Below are positions 1-9,000 of a stretch of DNA of 27,495 nt, one piece after another; the first letter of the stretch is position 1; every line of letters starts with the position of its first letter. This DNA comes from Polychytrium aggregatum (lineage: Eukaryota > Chytridiomycota > Chytridiomycetes > Polychytriales): the NCBI RefSeq assembly GCF_025602895.1, contig NW_026516515.1, forward strand, positions 1-27,495. The letters are read 5' to 3'. The position numbers were made by a program, and so were the translations under genes. Under the pieces are notes generated by a model. It was not told where the DNA came from. It worked only from the letters and a program-made list of their open reading frames with translations, and ran no database searches.

Positions 1-455
1 CTAACCTAACCTAACCTAACCTAACCTAACCTAACCTAACCTAACCTAACCTCTAAAACCGAACCTGAACCCCTGAACCTAACCTAACCTAAACCTAACC
101 TAACCTAACCTACCAACCTAACCTAACCTAACCTAACCTAACCTAACCTAACCTAACCTAACCTAACCTAACCTAACCTAACCTAACCTAACCTAACCTA
201 ACCTAACCTAACCTAACCTAACCTAACCTAACCTAACCTAACCTAACCTAACCTAACCTAACCTAACCTAACTAACCTAACCTAACCTAACCCTGACCTA
301 ACCTAACCCTGACCTAACCTAACCTAACCTAACCTAACCTAACCTAACCTAACCTAACCTAACCTAACCCTGACCTAACCTGACCTAACCTAACCTAACC
401 TAACCCTGACCTAACCTAACCTAACCTAACCTAACCTAACCTAACCTAACCCTGA
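1..455 (+). repeat. Terminal telomeric repeat array, (CCTAA)n
   Basis: Near-perfect tandem 5-mer CCTAA (TTAGG on the other strand) fills this stretch. The C-rich strand reads 5' to 3' from base 1, as expected for the left end of a chromosome. The first 50 bases are regular. A degenerate patch at about 51-81 contains CTCTAAAACCGAACCTGAAC, and single-unit variants occur near 112 and 270. From about 290 onward CCCTGA variant units recur (about 291, 307, 368, 404 and 450), getting denser toward the retrotransposon 5' end. No gene is present. TTAGG telomeres are well known in arthropods; the coding content here looks fungal, so the host group stays open. Confidence 0.93.
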
Positions 456-470
456 CACATCGAGTTCTCT

Positions 471-606
471 GCTCCTGCCGCACCTATCCTGCTCCTGCTG
501 CACCTGTCCTGCTCTTGCTGCACCTGTCCTGCTCTTGCTGCACCTGTCCTGCTCTTGCTGCACCTGTCCTGCTCCTGCTGCACCTGTATTGCTCTTGCTG
601 CACCGT
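471..606 (+). repeat. 20-bp tandem repeats in the non-LTR 5' UTR, copy 1
   Basis: Six full units and a partial seventh of a 20-mer with consensus GCTCYTGCTGCACCTGTCCT follow one another without spacers. The first unit (471-490) and the sixth (571-590, ending GTATT) are the most diverged. The same block recurs at 13087-13222 in copy 2. It is C/T-rich and lies 107 bp before the ORF1 ATG. A promoter or RNA-structure role is possible, since 5' UTR tandem repeats with promoter activity are known in some LINEs, but nothing here proves it. Confidence 0.9.
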
Positions 607-712
607 GTGGCCTGCACCACACTGCTTTCACCTCTGTGTTTGTTCCAGCTCTGCCCCTCCAGTTCCCCGCCCTCGCTCCCACACTCCCTGTCCCCTTCCC
701 CACTGCTGAGCG

Positions 713-2998
713 ATGTCCAAGGACAGACCCCAGCAGTCCCTTCTCCCGGCCTCGACCATCGCTGTCGGCAGCTTGATCTTCAAGCGCAAGGAGCGACCCG
801 TGGCCACCCCTTCCTCCCCCGCCAAGCGTCGCCTGTCCTTGCCCGACGCAATGACCATGCTCCCCAGGCCGGAGCATGACGAGCGTCTCCCCGAGTCCGA
901 GTTCCCGTCCGTGTCCGTGCCCGAGTCCAGGCTCCCGGCCCCGCCCGAGTTCAGGTTCCCGGCCGAACCCGACTTTTCGTTCCCGCCCTTGGACCGCGCT
1001 GCCGCCCGTGCCGCCGTCGACATTGATGAACTGGAGGACATCAATGTCGAAGAAGACCTCAGCCCGGACCAAGAGCCTGACGCTGAGCCCTCGTCCTCCT
1101 GTGCCGACCAAGACCACCCTGCCGAGTCCCTGGCTCCCGTGTCCTCCTCCGCCGCTCCCCACCAAGACCACTGTGCCATGGACATTGTTGTCCAGCCCAG
1201 TGCCGACGTCGTCTCGGTTCCTTGGCGCGACGAGTTCTGGCGCAAGTGGCACGCCTCGTCCGACGTCGATGATCAGAAGGCTGCAACCCAGATCATCGAC
1301 GTCACCAAGATGAACAACCAGCTGTGGATGGCCGTGACCGCCAAGCTGCAGTGCACTGTCCTGTGCCGCAAGTGCAAGCTCGCCTCGGCCGATCCCTGGA
1401 TCGTCGTCAAGCACGGCAAGGACGAGCTCCAGCTCAAGTGTCCCCAGGCCCTCGAGGACGGACCCTGCCCCGGCCAGATGTCGGCCTTCCAGTTCTGGGC
1501 CCACATGAGCCGCACCACCAAGGAGTCCCGCAAGCTGTTTGTGGATGCGTTCTCGGACAAGTTCAAGGAGAACTTCCACACCAAGTGCGGCCTCAAGACC
1601 ATGGACAAGCAGCGCGCCGTCCCCCGTGGTGCCTCTGAAGGCGCCCCTCGAGCAGCCCCTGCTTCCACTGCTGACCCCGTCGATCCAGCTCGTCGAGCTG
1701 TTGATGCTGTTGGCACTGCGTCCCCTGTCCCCAAGGCCAGGCCCGTCCTTCCGCCCCGACCCGTCGTCAAGGCCAAGACCCCTCCTCCGTCCCAGGCTCC
1801 CGTCCCTGCGATGAAACCCGAGGAGGCCCTCGCTATCCTCAAGCGAGAGGCTGACCGGGTGCAGTCCATCCTGTTCGAGGCACTCGTGGCCGACAACATG
1901 GATGCTGCCACCAAGGCCATGGTCCAGAAGATCGCCAAGTCCAATGTGGCAATCAGCCGTGCCACGGAGCAGCTCCGCAAGTCTGTTGCCAACAAGACTG
2001 CCACCCCCAAGACCCAGTCCCCCGGTTCCAAGACCCAGTCCTCCGGCTCCCTCCCTGGCTCTGCCCCTGTTTCCGCCCCGTCTCCCTCGTACAAGGCCGC
2101 TCTCTTGAAGAACGTTCGGGAGGCCGAGAGCCGTGTCGGCCGCATGTCCGAGGCCAGCCAGCTCGACGAATGGAAGAGGATGCTGACCACCGGCCGAATG
2201 CCAGGCTCCTCCAAGCCGATCCAGCCCAACCAGCACCGCCAGCCAGTCCTTGTCCCCGGGACGGTCGCCAACTCTGAGCTCCGGAACGACAAGTTCAGGG
2301 AGGCCGTCACCAACATGGACTGGCTGTACGTCGAGGGCATCCGCTGTGGCGACCTCGGCAGTGTCCGCCGCAACCTCAAGCGATGCGGCATCGACACCAG
2401 GGAGTTGGCCGAGATCAACTTCCCTGAGGCCACGGTCATGGAGGTCCTTGTCCGCGACAAATCCAACAAGGCCGACCTTGGTGCCCGTCTGGAGTCGCTG
2501 TCGTCCACACATGGCAGGGTCAGGGTCGTACCGGCCTACGACGTCATCCATGGTCTCAAGCACCATGGACTGGCCCTGTCCCGATCCGATGCCATCAAGA
2601 ACTTTATGGCAAAGTCCCTCCGCCAGGCAGCCAAGGCCAAGACCGCCCCTGTCCGCCGCTGCATCCAGATGCGCATCCCCGAGGAGTACCGCGACGAGTA
2701 CGACTCGCTCCTCAAGAAGGCCCTATCCGGCAAGGAGGTCAAGCGGGCGGACATCACCGCCGTCCCCAAGGTCCCTGGTTCTGCCGCTGCCGCTGCCTCG
2801 TCGTCTGCCTCTGCCGCTGCCGCTACCGCTGCCCCTGCCGTTGTCGTTGCTGTCGCTGCTGCTGCTGCCCCCGCCGCTGGTGCCTCGTCAAAGCCCAGCA
2901 AGCCTCACCCCGCCTACAGAGTCCCGCTGTCCGTCATGGACACTGACTCTGAAGGAGAGGGCCCCCGGGCCAGCAGCAGCGCTGCACGACTCCAATGA
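713..2998 (+). CDS. Non-LTR retrotransposon ORF1 protein, copy 1
   Basis: A 761-residue ORF1 product, presumably the RNA-binding, RNP-forming partner of the ORF2 reverse transcriptase. The ATG at 713 is the first in frame after the 5' UTR. Residues 1-170 are Pro/Ser/Asp/Glu-rich and probably disordered. A Cys cluster follows (C218-x2-C221, C243, C252; also C214), consistent with a zinc-ribbon-like site. Residues about 300-510 are low-complexity Pro/Ala/Lys. A conserved-looking globular region at about 520-670 contains the motif FPEATVMEVLV and could be an RRM-like ORF1 domain. An Ala/Val-rich run at about 690-735 precedes the end. No canonical CCHC knuckle is seen. The stop overlaps the ORF2 start as ATGA. 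It is intact here but split in copy 2. The ORF1 role is inferred from position; no named family is recognised with certainty. Confidence 0.85.
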   Translation: MSKDRPQQSLLPASTIAVGSLIFKRKERPVATPSSPAKRRLSLPDAMTMLPRPEHDERLPESEFPSVSVPESRLPAPPEFRFPAEPDFSFPPLDRAAARAAVDIDELEDINVEEDLSPDQEPDAEPSSSCADQDHPAESLAPVSSSAAPHQDHCAMDIVVQPSADVVSVPWRDEFWRKWHASSDVDDQKAATQIIDVTKMNNQLWMAVTAKLQCTVLCRKCKLASADPWIVVKHGKDELQLKCPQALEDGPCPGQMSAFQFWAHMSRTTKESRKLFVDAFSDKFKENFHTKCGLKTMDKQRAVPRGASEGAPRAAPASTADPVDPARRAVDAVGTASPVPKARPVLPPRPVVKAKTPPPSQAPVPAMKPEEALAILKREADRVQSILFEALVADNMDAATKAMVQKIAKSNVAISRATEQLRKSVANKTATPKTQSPGSKTQSSGSLPGSAPVSAPSPSYKAALLKNVREAESRVGRMSEASQLDEWKRMLTTGRMPGSSKPIQPNQHRQPVLVPGTVANSELRNDKFREAVTNMDWLYVEGIRCGDLGSVRRNLKRCGIDTRELAEINFPEATVMEVLVRDKSNKADLGARLESLSSTHGRVRVVPAYDVIHGLKHHGLALSRSDAIKNFMAKSLRQAAKAKTAPVRRCIQMRIPEEYRDEYDSLLKKALSGKEVKRADITAVPKVPGSAAAAASSSASAAAATAAPAVVVAVAAAAAPAAGASSKPSKPHPAYRVPLSVMDTDSEGEGPRASSSAARLQ
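2995..2998 (+). promoter_or_regulatory. ATGA stop/start overlap coupling ORF1 and ORF2
   Basis: The ORF1 stop TGA (2996-2998) overlaps the ORF2 start ATG (2995-2997). Such overlaps allow terminating ribosomes to reinitiate; the insect telomeric LINE SART1 uses a comparable UAAUG arrangement. ORF2 has no other evident route to translation from the same mRNA. Coupling is an inference from the overlap. Confidence 0.75.
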
Positions 2999-4454
2999 AT
3001 CCACACCCCTCGCAGGGAGGCGGCAGGGCCCAGACATCCCTGACCGTCGCTTCCTTCAATGTCTGTGGCATCAACGTCAACGACGTTGAACTCAAGAACC
3101 TCATCGACACCAACGACATCGACTTTGTCGGTGTCCAAGAAACCCTCGCCGACCTCGAACCCCGCAGCCCTCTCTGTGGCTATGCCGTCAAGGTCCCTGG
3201 TCCCCGTTGCCGCGCCGGTAGAGGCATCGCCATCCTCTACAACCCGGCCAGGATCGACCCGCACGACTTCACCAACATTGAAGTCAGCGACAAGGGCGAC
3301 GCCATGTGGGTGACATACAAACACGTCATCCACATCGGCAACTTCTACCTGTCCCCGAGCCTCAAGCTGGACGACTACCGCGAGGCCCTCCAGTCGATCC
3401 ACACCAAGGCCGCCCTCCCCGACGCCCAGGTCATTGTGGTGGGTGACTTCAATGCCCACCTCAGTGCCCTGAGCGGACTGCCCACGCCGCTCCGTGGCAG
3501 GGAGAAGATCCTCGAGGACACTGTCTCCCGCGCCGGTCTCCGCGTTGTGCCTCCAGCTGTGATCCCGACCCACACCCGGCAGCGGGGTCCCAGCTGGACA
3601 ACGATCGACTACATCTTTGTGTCGCATCGCCAGGCCAACAACGACCCGCTGCTGCAGGTCGACACTGCCGGTGCCTTCCGTGGCCAGTCCGACCACTTCC
3701 CCATCTGGGCGACTCTGCGGGTACAGCCAAAGTACTACCCAAAGGTCGACCAATGGCAGTGGAAGATCGCCCAGCTCGAGGATCCCGCCGTCCGCGCCCA
3801 GTACCTCTTGGCGCTGCTGGACGAGCGCGAACGCGGTCTGCAGCGCATACAGGCTGCACTCCGGCCAATCTCAAGGGGATCGGTCATTCCGATCTCGGAG
3901 AGTGCGGCCCAGGACTGCATCGACCGCGCCTGGTCCATCATGATCGCCCTGATCACCACCGCTGCCGACTCCACCATCGGCAAGGCTTCCATCAAGACCG
4001 TCTGGAAGGACCCGGCCCTGATCCCCGAGATGCGGCAGCTTCGCGAGAGGCGCCGCGATCTCATCTACCAGCTCAAGTTGCCCGGGCTCTCCCTCCGCGT
4101 CGCCGAGGACAAGCGCGCCGAACTCCGCGCTGTCCGCAAACAAGAAAAGAACCTCATCGTCCAGTCCCGCCGAGCAGCCGAGACCCTGGCCATGAACAAG
4201 CTGCACTCACTCAACGCTTCCGAGGTCGCCAAGTCCCTGGCCGCCATGAAGAAGCGCAAGGAGCTCGACGACGCCTTCCACTTTGACAACTCGGACGAGG
4301 CCCTCGAGCGACTTGTGGTCCACTACGGCAAGGTCTCCTCGCACTCCCAGGACACCCCCGGTGCCGCCTTTGACCGGACCGTCGGCCCAAGACCCCTGGA
4401 CACTGTTCCGCGCCTGCTCCCCGAGGATCGATCCATTCCCCGCTTGTCGTCGGA
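2995..4454 (+). CDS. Non-LTR ORF2, 5' part: APE-type endonuclease and linker (interrupted)
   Basis: Codons 1-487 of ORF2. The N-terminal half is an apurinic-like endonuclease that would nick the telomeric target for target-primed reverse transcription. Visible motifs are FNVCGIN (N22), VQET (E49), VVGDFNAH (D151, N153), TIDYIFVS (D205) and SDHFPIW (D233, H234), the expected catalytic set in order. Residues about 245-487 are a Lys/Arg-rich linker toward the RT. The frame is cut within codon 487 by LTR element A; read-through ends after nine LTR-encoded residues. The remainder resumes at 10536 in exact phase, so the pre-insertion ORF2 had 1224 residues. As it stands, copy 1 cannot make an endonuclease-RT fusion. 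Confidence 0.92.
4450..4454 (+). repeat. Target-site duplication of LTR element A, left copy (TCGGA)
   Basis: TCGGA lies immediately before the 5' LTR and again at 10531-10535 just after the 3' LTR. A 5-bp duplication is typical of Ty3/Gypsy integrases. Removing the element with one TSD copy restores the ORF2 frame, which fixes both LTR boundaries. Confidence 0.97.
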
Positions 4455-4873
4455 TGTGATGACCAGCATCACAACGGACCAATGAGATTGTCCCGCATGC
4501 TCTCGCCCTCCGCACCAATCATGAGTCCCCACGTGTTTGTTTGCCCCCATGCATGAGCACGCGCCGTTGCCACCCGCGTCTACTGGTTTCCTGCCTCCCC
4601 CACCGCTCGGCACATGTCCCCGGGCTGTGCCAAGCCTCTCTCGCTTGCACACCAGCCACTCTCGCACCCCCTTCTCGCTTCTCTGTGATGCTCCACCCTT
4701 CTCGCCCACTTTTGCCCCTCGACCTTCTCCCGGTCTATAAATAGCCCTGCATGTCTGAGCCTATGTTGAACACCAGTTCGAACAAAACTTGTTCTTTGGT
4801 GTTCGGGGCTAAAAGCTAATAAAGCTCATACCAAGCACTTGGTCTTCGTCCTTGCGCTTGTTCACTCCTTACA
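4455..4873 (+). repeat. 5' LTR of element A
   Basis: This 419-bp LTR matches 10112-10530. It opens with a perfect hairpin TGTGATG-ACCAG-CATCACA (4455-4473). TATAAATA is at 4735-4742, the predicted transcript start is near 4775, AATAAA is at 4818-4823, and a short stem ACCAAG-CA-CTTGGT is at 4830-4843. It ends CTTACA. U3 is therefore about 320 bp and R-U5 about 100 bp. Confidence 0.97.
4735..4742 (+). promoter_or_regulatory. TATA box of element A
   Basis: TATAAATA lies in the context GTCTATAAATAGCC. Element C has the same core context (GTCTATAAATAGCC on the minus strand), suggesting related promoters. The predicted start (A4775) is 40 nt downstream of the first T. Confidence 0.8.
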
Positions 4874-4886
4874 CTTTGTTCGAACT
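4775..4886 (+). other. Self-primer (4775-4786) and primer-binding site (4875-4886) of element A
   Basis: AGTTCGAACAAA at 4775-4786 is the exact reverse complement of TTTGTTCGAACT at 4875-4886, which begins 1 nt after the 5' LTR. The first copy falls where the mRNA should begin, 40 nt below the TATA box. This is the Tf1 layout, in which the mRNA 5' end folds back to prime minus-strand synthesis. No TGG-initial tRNA PBS is present here. A further hairpin, GATACCA-CCTGCT-TGGTATC, follows at 4897-4916. Confidence 0.82.
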
Positions 4887-5051
4887 CTCTTCTACTGATA
4901 CCACCTGCTTGGTATCTTCCGCTCCTAGCCCCGCCCCTTTCCTAGTCCTGTCCGAACCTCAAGCACACTTGTGTCTGAGCCCTCTTCGCTCTCCTGTTCT
5001 TGAACCTCCTCGCTTTTTTTTTTTTTTCCCAGTCCCAGTCCCAGTCCCGCC

Positions 5052-6029
5052 ATGGATCCTGCCCTCGTGGACCGCCTCCGTGCCTTGGAGGCCGAGCTCG
5101 CCGAGCTCCGGACAGCTCGCGATGCTCCTGCCGCTGGGTACAGCGTGCAGATGCCGGACCGTTACGACGGTAACCGGCAAGGGTTCCGGGCATTCGTAAA
5201 TCAGTGCAAACTGTATATACGAATGCAGCCCCACCGGTTCCCTGCTGACCCGATTAAGGTCGGATTCGTCATTAGTCTGCTCACTGGACCGGCTCTCCAG
5301 TGGGCGACTCCGATGCTTGAGATGGGTGATCCCCGACTCAACTCTTTTGGCGATTTCCTAGAACGCTTTTCCAAAGTGTTTGACGACCCTGATCGGGCCA
5401 GGACTGCCGAGTCAGTGATCACCACACTGTCTCAGGGCAACCGCCCGTGCGCAGTCTATGCATCCGAGTTCCTTCGTATTGCCGCCGATACGACTTGGAA
5501 CGACGGTGCAAAGATCTCGTTCTTCCGACTTGGCTTGTCGGATGATGTCAGAGACGAACTTTCGCGAGTTCGCCCTCTGCCACGAGATCTGGAGGAGTAC
5601 ATCGAGCTTTGTAACGAGCTCGATGCACGAATCCGCGAGCGCCGTCAAGAGCGCCGAAGCACGCCTGCCCGCTACCGGTCTTCCCAGTTCGCCTTTGGTT
5701 CCGCCTCCGCTGCCGTTCCCGCCATCGCTCCCGCGCCCGTCCTCGCTCCGCCGCACCCCTCCTACATTGTTTCCGAGCCCATGCAAGTGGACTCTGCCGT
5801 CTCTGGACCCCTGACCGCCGAGGAGAAACAACGCCGCCGCCGCTTTGGACTCTGCCTGTACTGTGGCAAGAAGGGCCACTTGGTACGAAACTGCCCCGTC
5901 AAGTTTGGATCTACCAGAGCTACCGGACCGCCCCCTGGACCTCCCGGCCCGAGGATCATCCGCACCATCGTTTACGAAGATGGAGAAGTGCAAGACTTCA
6001 GTTCGGGAAACGACCAGGCCCGGTTCTAA
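5052..6029 (+). CDS. gag: Gag protein of element A
   Basis: A 325-residue structural protein that would form the virus-like particle and package element RNA. The ATG at 5052 has a strong context (GCCATGG) after a leader holding a T-run and CCCAGT repeats. An N-terminal acidic helix (residues 1-30) precedes a retrotransposon-Gag capsid-like region (about 35-210). A Pro/Ala-rich linker follows, then a canonical zinc knuckle CLYCGKKGHLVRNC (CX2CX4HX4C) at about residues 274-287. The C-terminus holds the -1 slippery site, and the stop TAA is at 6027-6029. Pol is reached by frameshifting in the overlap. No damage is seen. Confidence 0.93.
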   Translation: MDPALVDRLRALEAELAELRTARDAPAAGYSVQMPDRYDGNRQGFRAFVNQCKLYIRMQPHRFPADPIKVGFVISLLTGPALQWATPMLEMGDPRLNSFGDFLERFSKVFDDPDRARTAESVITTLSQGNRPCAVYASEFLRIAADTTWNDGAKISFFRLGLSDDVRDELSRVRPLPRDLEEYIELCNELDARIRERRQERRSTPARYRSSQFAFGSASAAVPAIAPAPVLAPPHPSYIVSEPMQVDSAVSGPLTAEEKQRRRRFGLCLYCGKKGHLVRNCPVKFGSTRATGPPPGPPGPRIIRTIVYEDGEVQDFSSGNDQARF

Positions 6030-6051
6030 GTGAAGGCCTTGAACCGGAGCC
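6005..6051 (+). promoter_or_regulatory. Predicted -1 ribosomal frameshift signal, element A gag/pol
   Basis: G_GGA_AAC (6005-6011) is in the gag frame and matches X_XXY_YYZ. A 5-nt spacer (6012-6016) is followed by a stem: GGCCCGGTTC (6017-6026) pairs with GAACCGG-A-GCC (6041-6051), giving 10 bp with one bulged A. The loop contains the palindrome AAGGCCTT. The gag stop (6027-6029) lies in the loop. The pol frame is -1 and open across the overlap. GGGAAAC is a known slippery sequence, for example in type D simian retroviruses. Confidence 0.82.
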
Positions 6052-9000
6052 GTGCCCACCGCCTTCCGAAAGTGAAGACATTGGTAAGGTGCCTTTGGTA
6101 AGTACTGGGGAAGCAGTGATGTGCGGACAGCTTCGCCTTGCCTCTGGACCGGCGGACACTCTCAGCTCTGGCATAGTACCCGTGGCACCTCTGGTGTCAC
6201 TGGGAACTGCACCTCATCCACAGGTGCAAATACCTGAGCTGTCCTGCCAACCCTCGGCAAAGTTAACTGTCTGTGCTAGCCGCAACCCTGGTGCCGAAGC
6301 TGGTACCGAACCAAAGTCTTGTGTTTCGTCTGTTCGTCGTTGCTCGTTGGTTGTTCCCGTCGCTGTTCGTCTTCCTTCTGGTGATTCTCTGTCGTGCGAA
6401 GGACTTGTCGATTCTGGTGCCTCTGGCAACTTTATCGACGAGGACTTTGTTGCTCGACACTCTGTCCCCACCTGCTCCAAGGCTTCGCCCTTGGCAGTGG
6501 AAGGCGTGGATGGTAAGCCGCTGTCGTCTGGCCCCATCCTCCGCGAGACTGCTCCACTCGAGGTGATTCTCGGGGACGTCTCGCAACGCCTTCGGTTCGA
6601 TGTGATCAGGTCTCCACATCAACCACTTATCCTTGGCTTTCCTTGGTTGCGCACCGCCGAGCCCAAGATTGTCTGGTCTCGCGGTCTTCTTTGTCTCCCT
6701 CCTTCTGTTGATTCCGACCCCTCTCCATGCACTACTTCTCTTTCGTCTTGCTCCACTTCCTCCAATGTCACTCCCCTTCTTGATGATTCCACTCCTTTGA
6801 TTGATCTAAGCTCCTCTCCTACGCTCCCACCTTCGTCTTCCCCTTCTTGTCTTGTTCCTCCCGAACCCCTTCGCTCTTCCCAAACCCCTTCTTCTGTTGT
6901 CAGTTCTCTTTCCCTCCTTGATGTACCTCCTCCTGTTGTTTGTTCTTCGGACATTGTTCAGAATAAAGTAACCGTCGAACATTATTCTGACCTTGTCCAC
7001 GCCCCTCCTCTCAGCTCGGACGCTCCTCTCCGCGTCTGCAGCATTGATTACCGCTCGATGCGCGAGTCTTTGGATGCATGCAGGCATGGAACGCAACCCC
7101 TGACCATCTTTCAGGTCCATGTCCTGCCCACTGACGAGCCGAGCACTGCGACTGTCGAAGTGCCTGCGGAGTACAAGGACTTCCTGTCTGTTTTCTCTAA
7201 ACAGGAAGCTGACTCCTTGCCTCCGCATCGCCCTTATGACTGCCCCATTGACTTGGAGCCGGGCAAGTCGCCAAAGTTCGGGCCTCTGTACTCACTGTCC
7301 GAGCCCGAACTTCACGCTCTGCGTGACTATCTCGACGAGAATCTTGCCAAGGGATTCGTTCGTCCTTCGTCGTCCCCAGCAGGCTCACCAATCCTCTTCG
7401 TCAAGAAGAAGGACGGCTCACTTCGTCTTTGCGTTGACTACCGCGCACTGAACGGTATCACGGTAAAGAACCGTTACCCTTTACCGCTGATCGGCGAGCT
7501 GCTGGACCGACTTCGAGGCGCGAAGGTGTTCACTAAGCTGGACCTTCGTGGAGCCTACAATCTGCTGCGCATCCGCTCCGGGGACGAGTGGAAGACAGCT
7601 TTCCGTACTCGATATGGGCACTTCGAGTACTTGGTGATGCCCTTTGGGCTCACCAACGCGCCAGCGACGTTCCAGCACTTCATCAACGACGTCCTGCGCA
7701 CCGAGTTGGACCAGTTCGCAATTGCGTATCTTGACGATATCTTGATCTACAGTGCTGATCCGTCGCAGCATGTAGAGCACGTCAAGCAGGTCCTCTCGAA
7801 GCTCCGAGCTGCAAAGCTGTATTGCAAGCTGGAGAAGTGCGAGTTCTCCAAAACCTCGGTCTCGTTCCTTGGTTTCATGGTCTCGCCCGAGGGCATCGGT
7901 ATGGAGCGATCCAAGCTCTCTGCGATCTTGGATTGGCCCATACCGCGCAACATCTCGGATCTTCGATCCTTTGTCGGGTTTGCGAACTTCTATCGACGCT
8001 TCATCGATGGATACGCAAAGATCGCGGGGCCCATGACTCGGCTCTTCCGGAAGACGCATGGCTTCCAGTGGTCCCGCGAAGCCGATAAAGCATTCAGATC
8101 CTTGAAGGATGCCTTCGTTTCGGAGCCCGTTCTGGTGCATCCGGACCCATCCAAGCCGTTCGTCGTAGAGTCAGATGCGTCGGACTTTGCGCTTGGATGC
8201 GTGCTCTCCCAGCGGGGTGCTGATGATCGCCTTCATCCTTGCTCGTTCCATTCGCGGACACTCTCGAATGCTGAACGTAACTACAGCATATACGAGAAAG
8301 AGCTGTTGGCGATCAAGGAGGCTTTCGAGGCGTGGCGACACTACCTCGAAGGCGCCCAGCATCCCGTTGCCGTTCTGACCGATCACAAGAACTTGGAGTA
8401 CCTGGCAACGGCTCGCATCCTAAACCAGCGTCATGCACGGTGGTCCCAGTTCTTGTCTCGGTTCGACATCCGCATCCAGTACCGTCCTGGTGCGAGGAAC
8501 GGCAAGGCCGATGCCCTGTCTCGTCGCTCGGACTACATCCCTTCGTCGGCCTCCGTGTCGAGGGATCCGCCTCTGCTTCTCGATCCTGCCGCGGTGATAC
8601 GCGTGCTCCGAAGCAGAGACGCCCGCTCTTCGGTTGCAAGTCGCAGTGACCCTGTGGATTTGCTGCAGCTCATAGCCGAAGAGCAGGCTCGGGATCCCGG
8701 TCTAGACAAATACCGTCGTGACCCGAAGTTCGTCTGGAATGGCCAGTACCTCACCTTCCAGAACAGGATTGTGGTCCCAGAGTCGTGCCGAGTTCCGGCG
8801 CTCAAGTCGTGCCATGACCCAGTCGCTGTGGGTCATCCAGGCATCCGACGGACTCTGGCTCTGGTATCGCGACAGTTTTGGTGGCAAACCTATCGGAAAG
8901 ATGTCAAAGAGTACGTCTCGACGTGCGACACCTGTGCACGCTCGAAAGCTCCGCGACACAAGCCGTTTGGGTTCCTGTTGCCACTCCAGACAGCCGATCG

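Noticed and set aside
1..455. Insect origin, based on TTAGG telomeres
   Set aside because: TTAGG alone is suggestive, but chromodomain Ty3/Gypsy elements and Tf1-like self-priming are typical of fungi and, as far as I know, not of arthropods. Left open, with fungus preferred.
471..606. Possible CRISPR-like array
   Set aside because: The 20-bp units are directly contiguous without spacers, in a eukaryotic retrotransposon 5' UTR. They are simple tandem repeats.
446..2566. 706-codon minus-strand ORF opposite ORF1 (and a 602-codon one at 13062-14870)
   Set aside because: Gly/Leu-rich shadow of the GC-rich ORF1. It includes 5' UTR tandem-repeat translation and has no recognisable domain; GC-rich codon use leaves this antisense frame open by chance.
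4537..4744. Small ORFs in LTR A (67 codons, repeated at 10194-10401)
   Set aside because: They overlap the U3 promoter region in two frames, end at the TATA box, and look like chance ORFs in C-rich DNA.
5013..5030. T-run before gag of element A as a terminator or poly(A) insertion scar
   Set aside because: It sits in the leader just before CCCAGT repeats and the gag ATG, with no duplicated flanks. It is simple low-complexity leader sequence.
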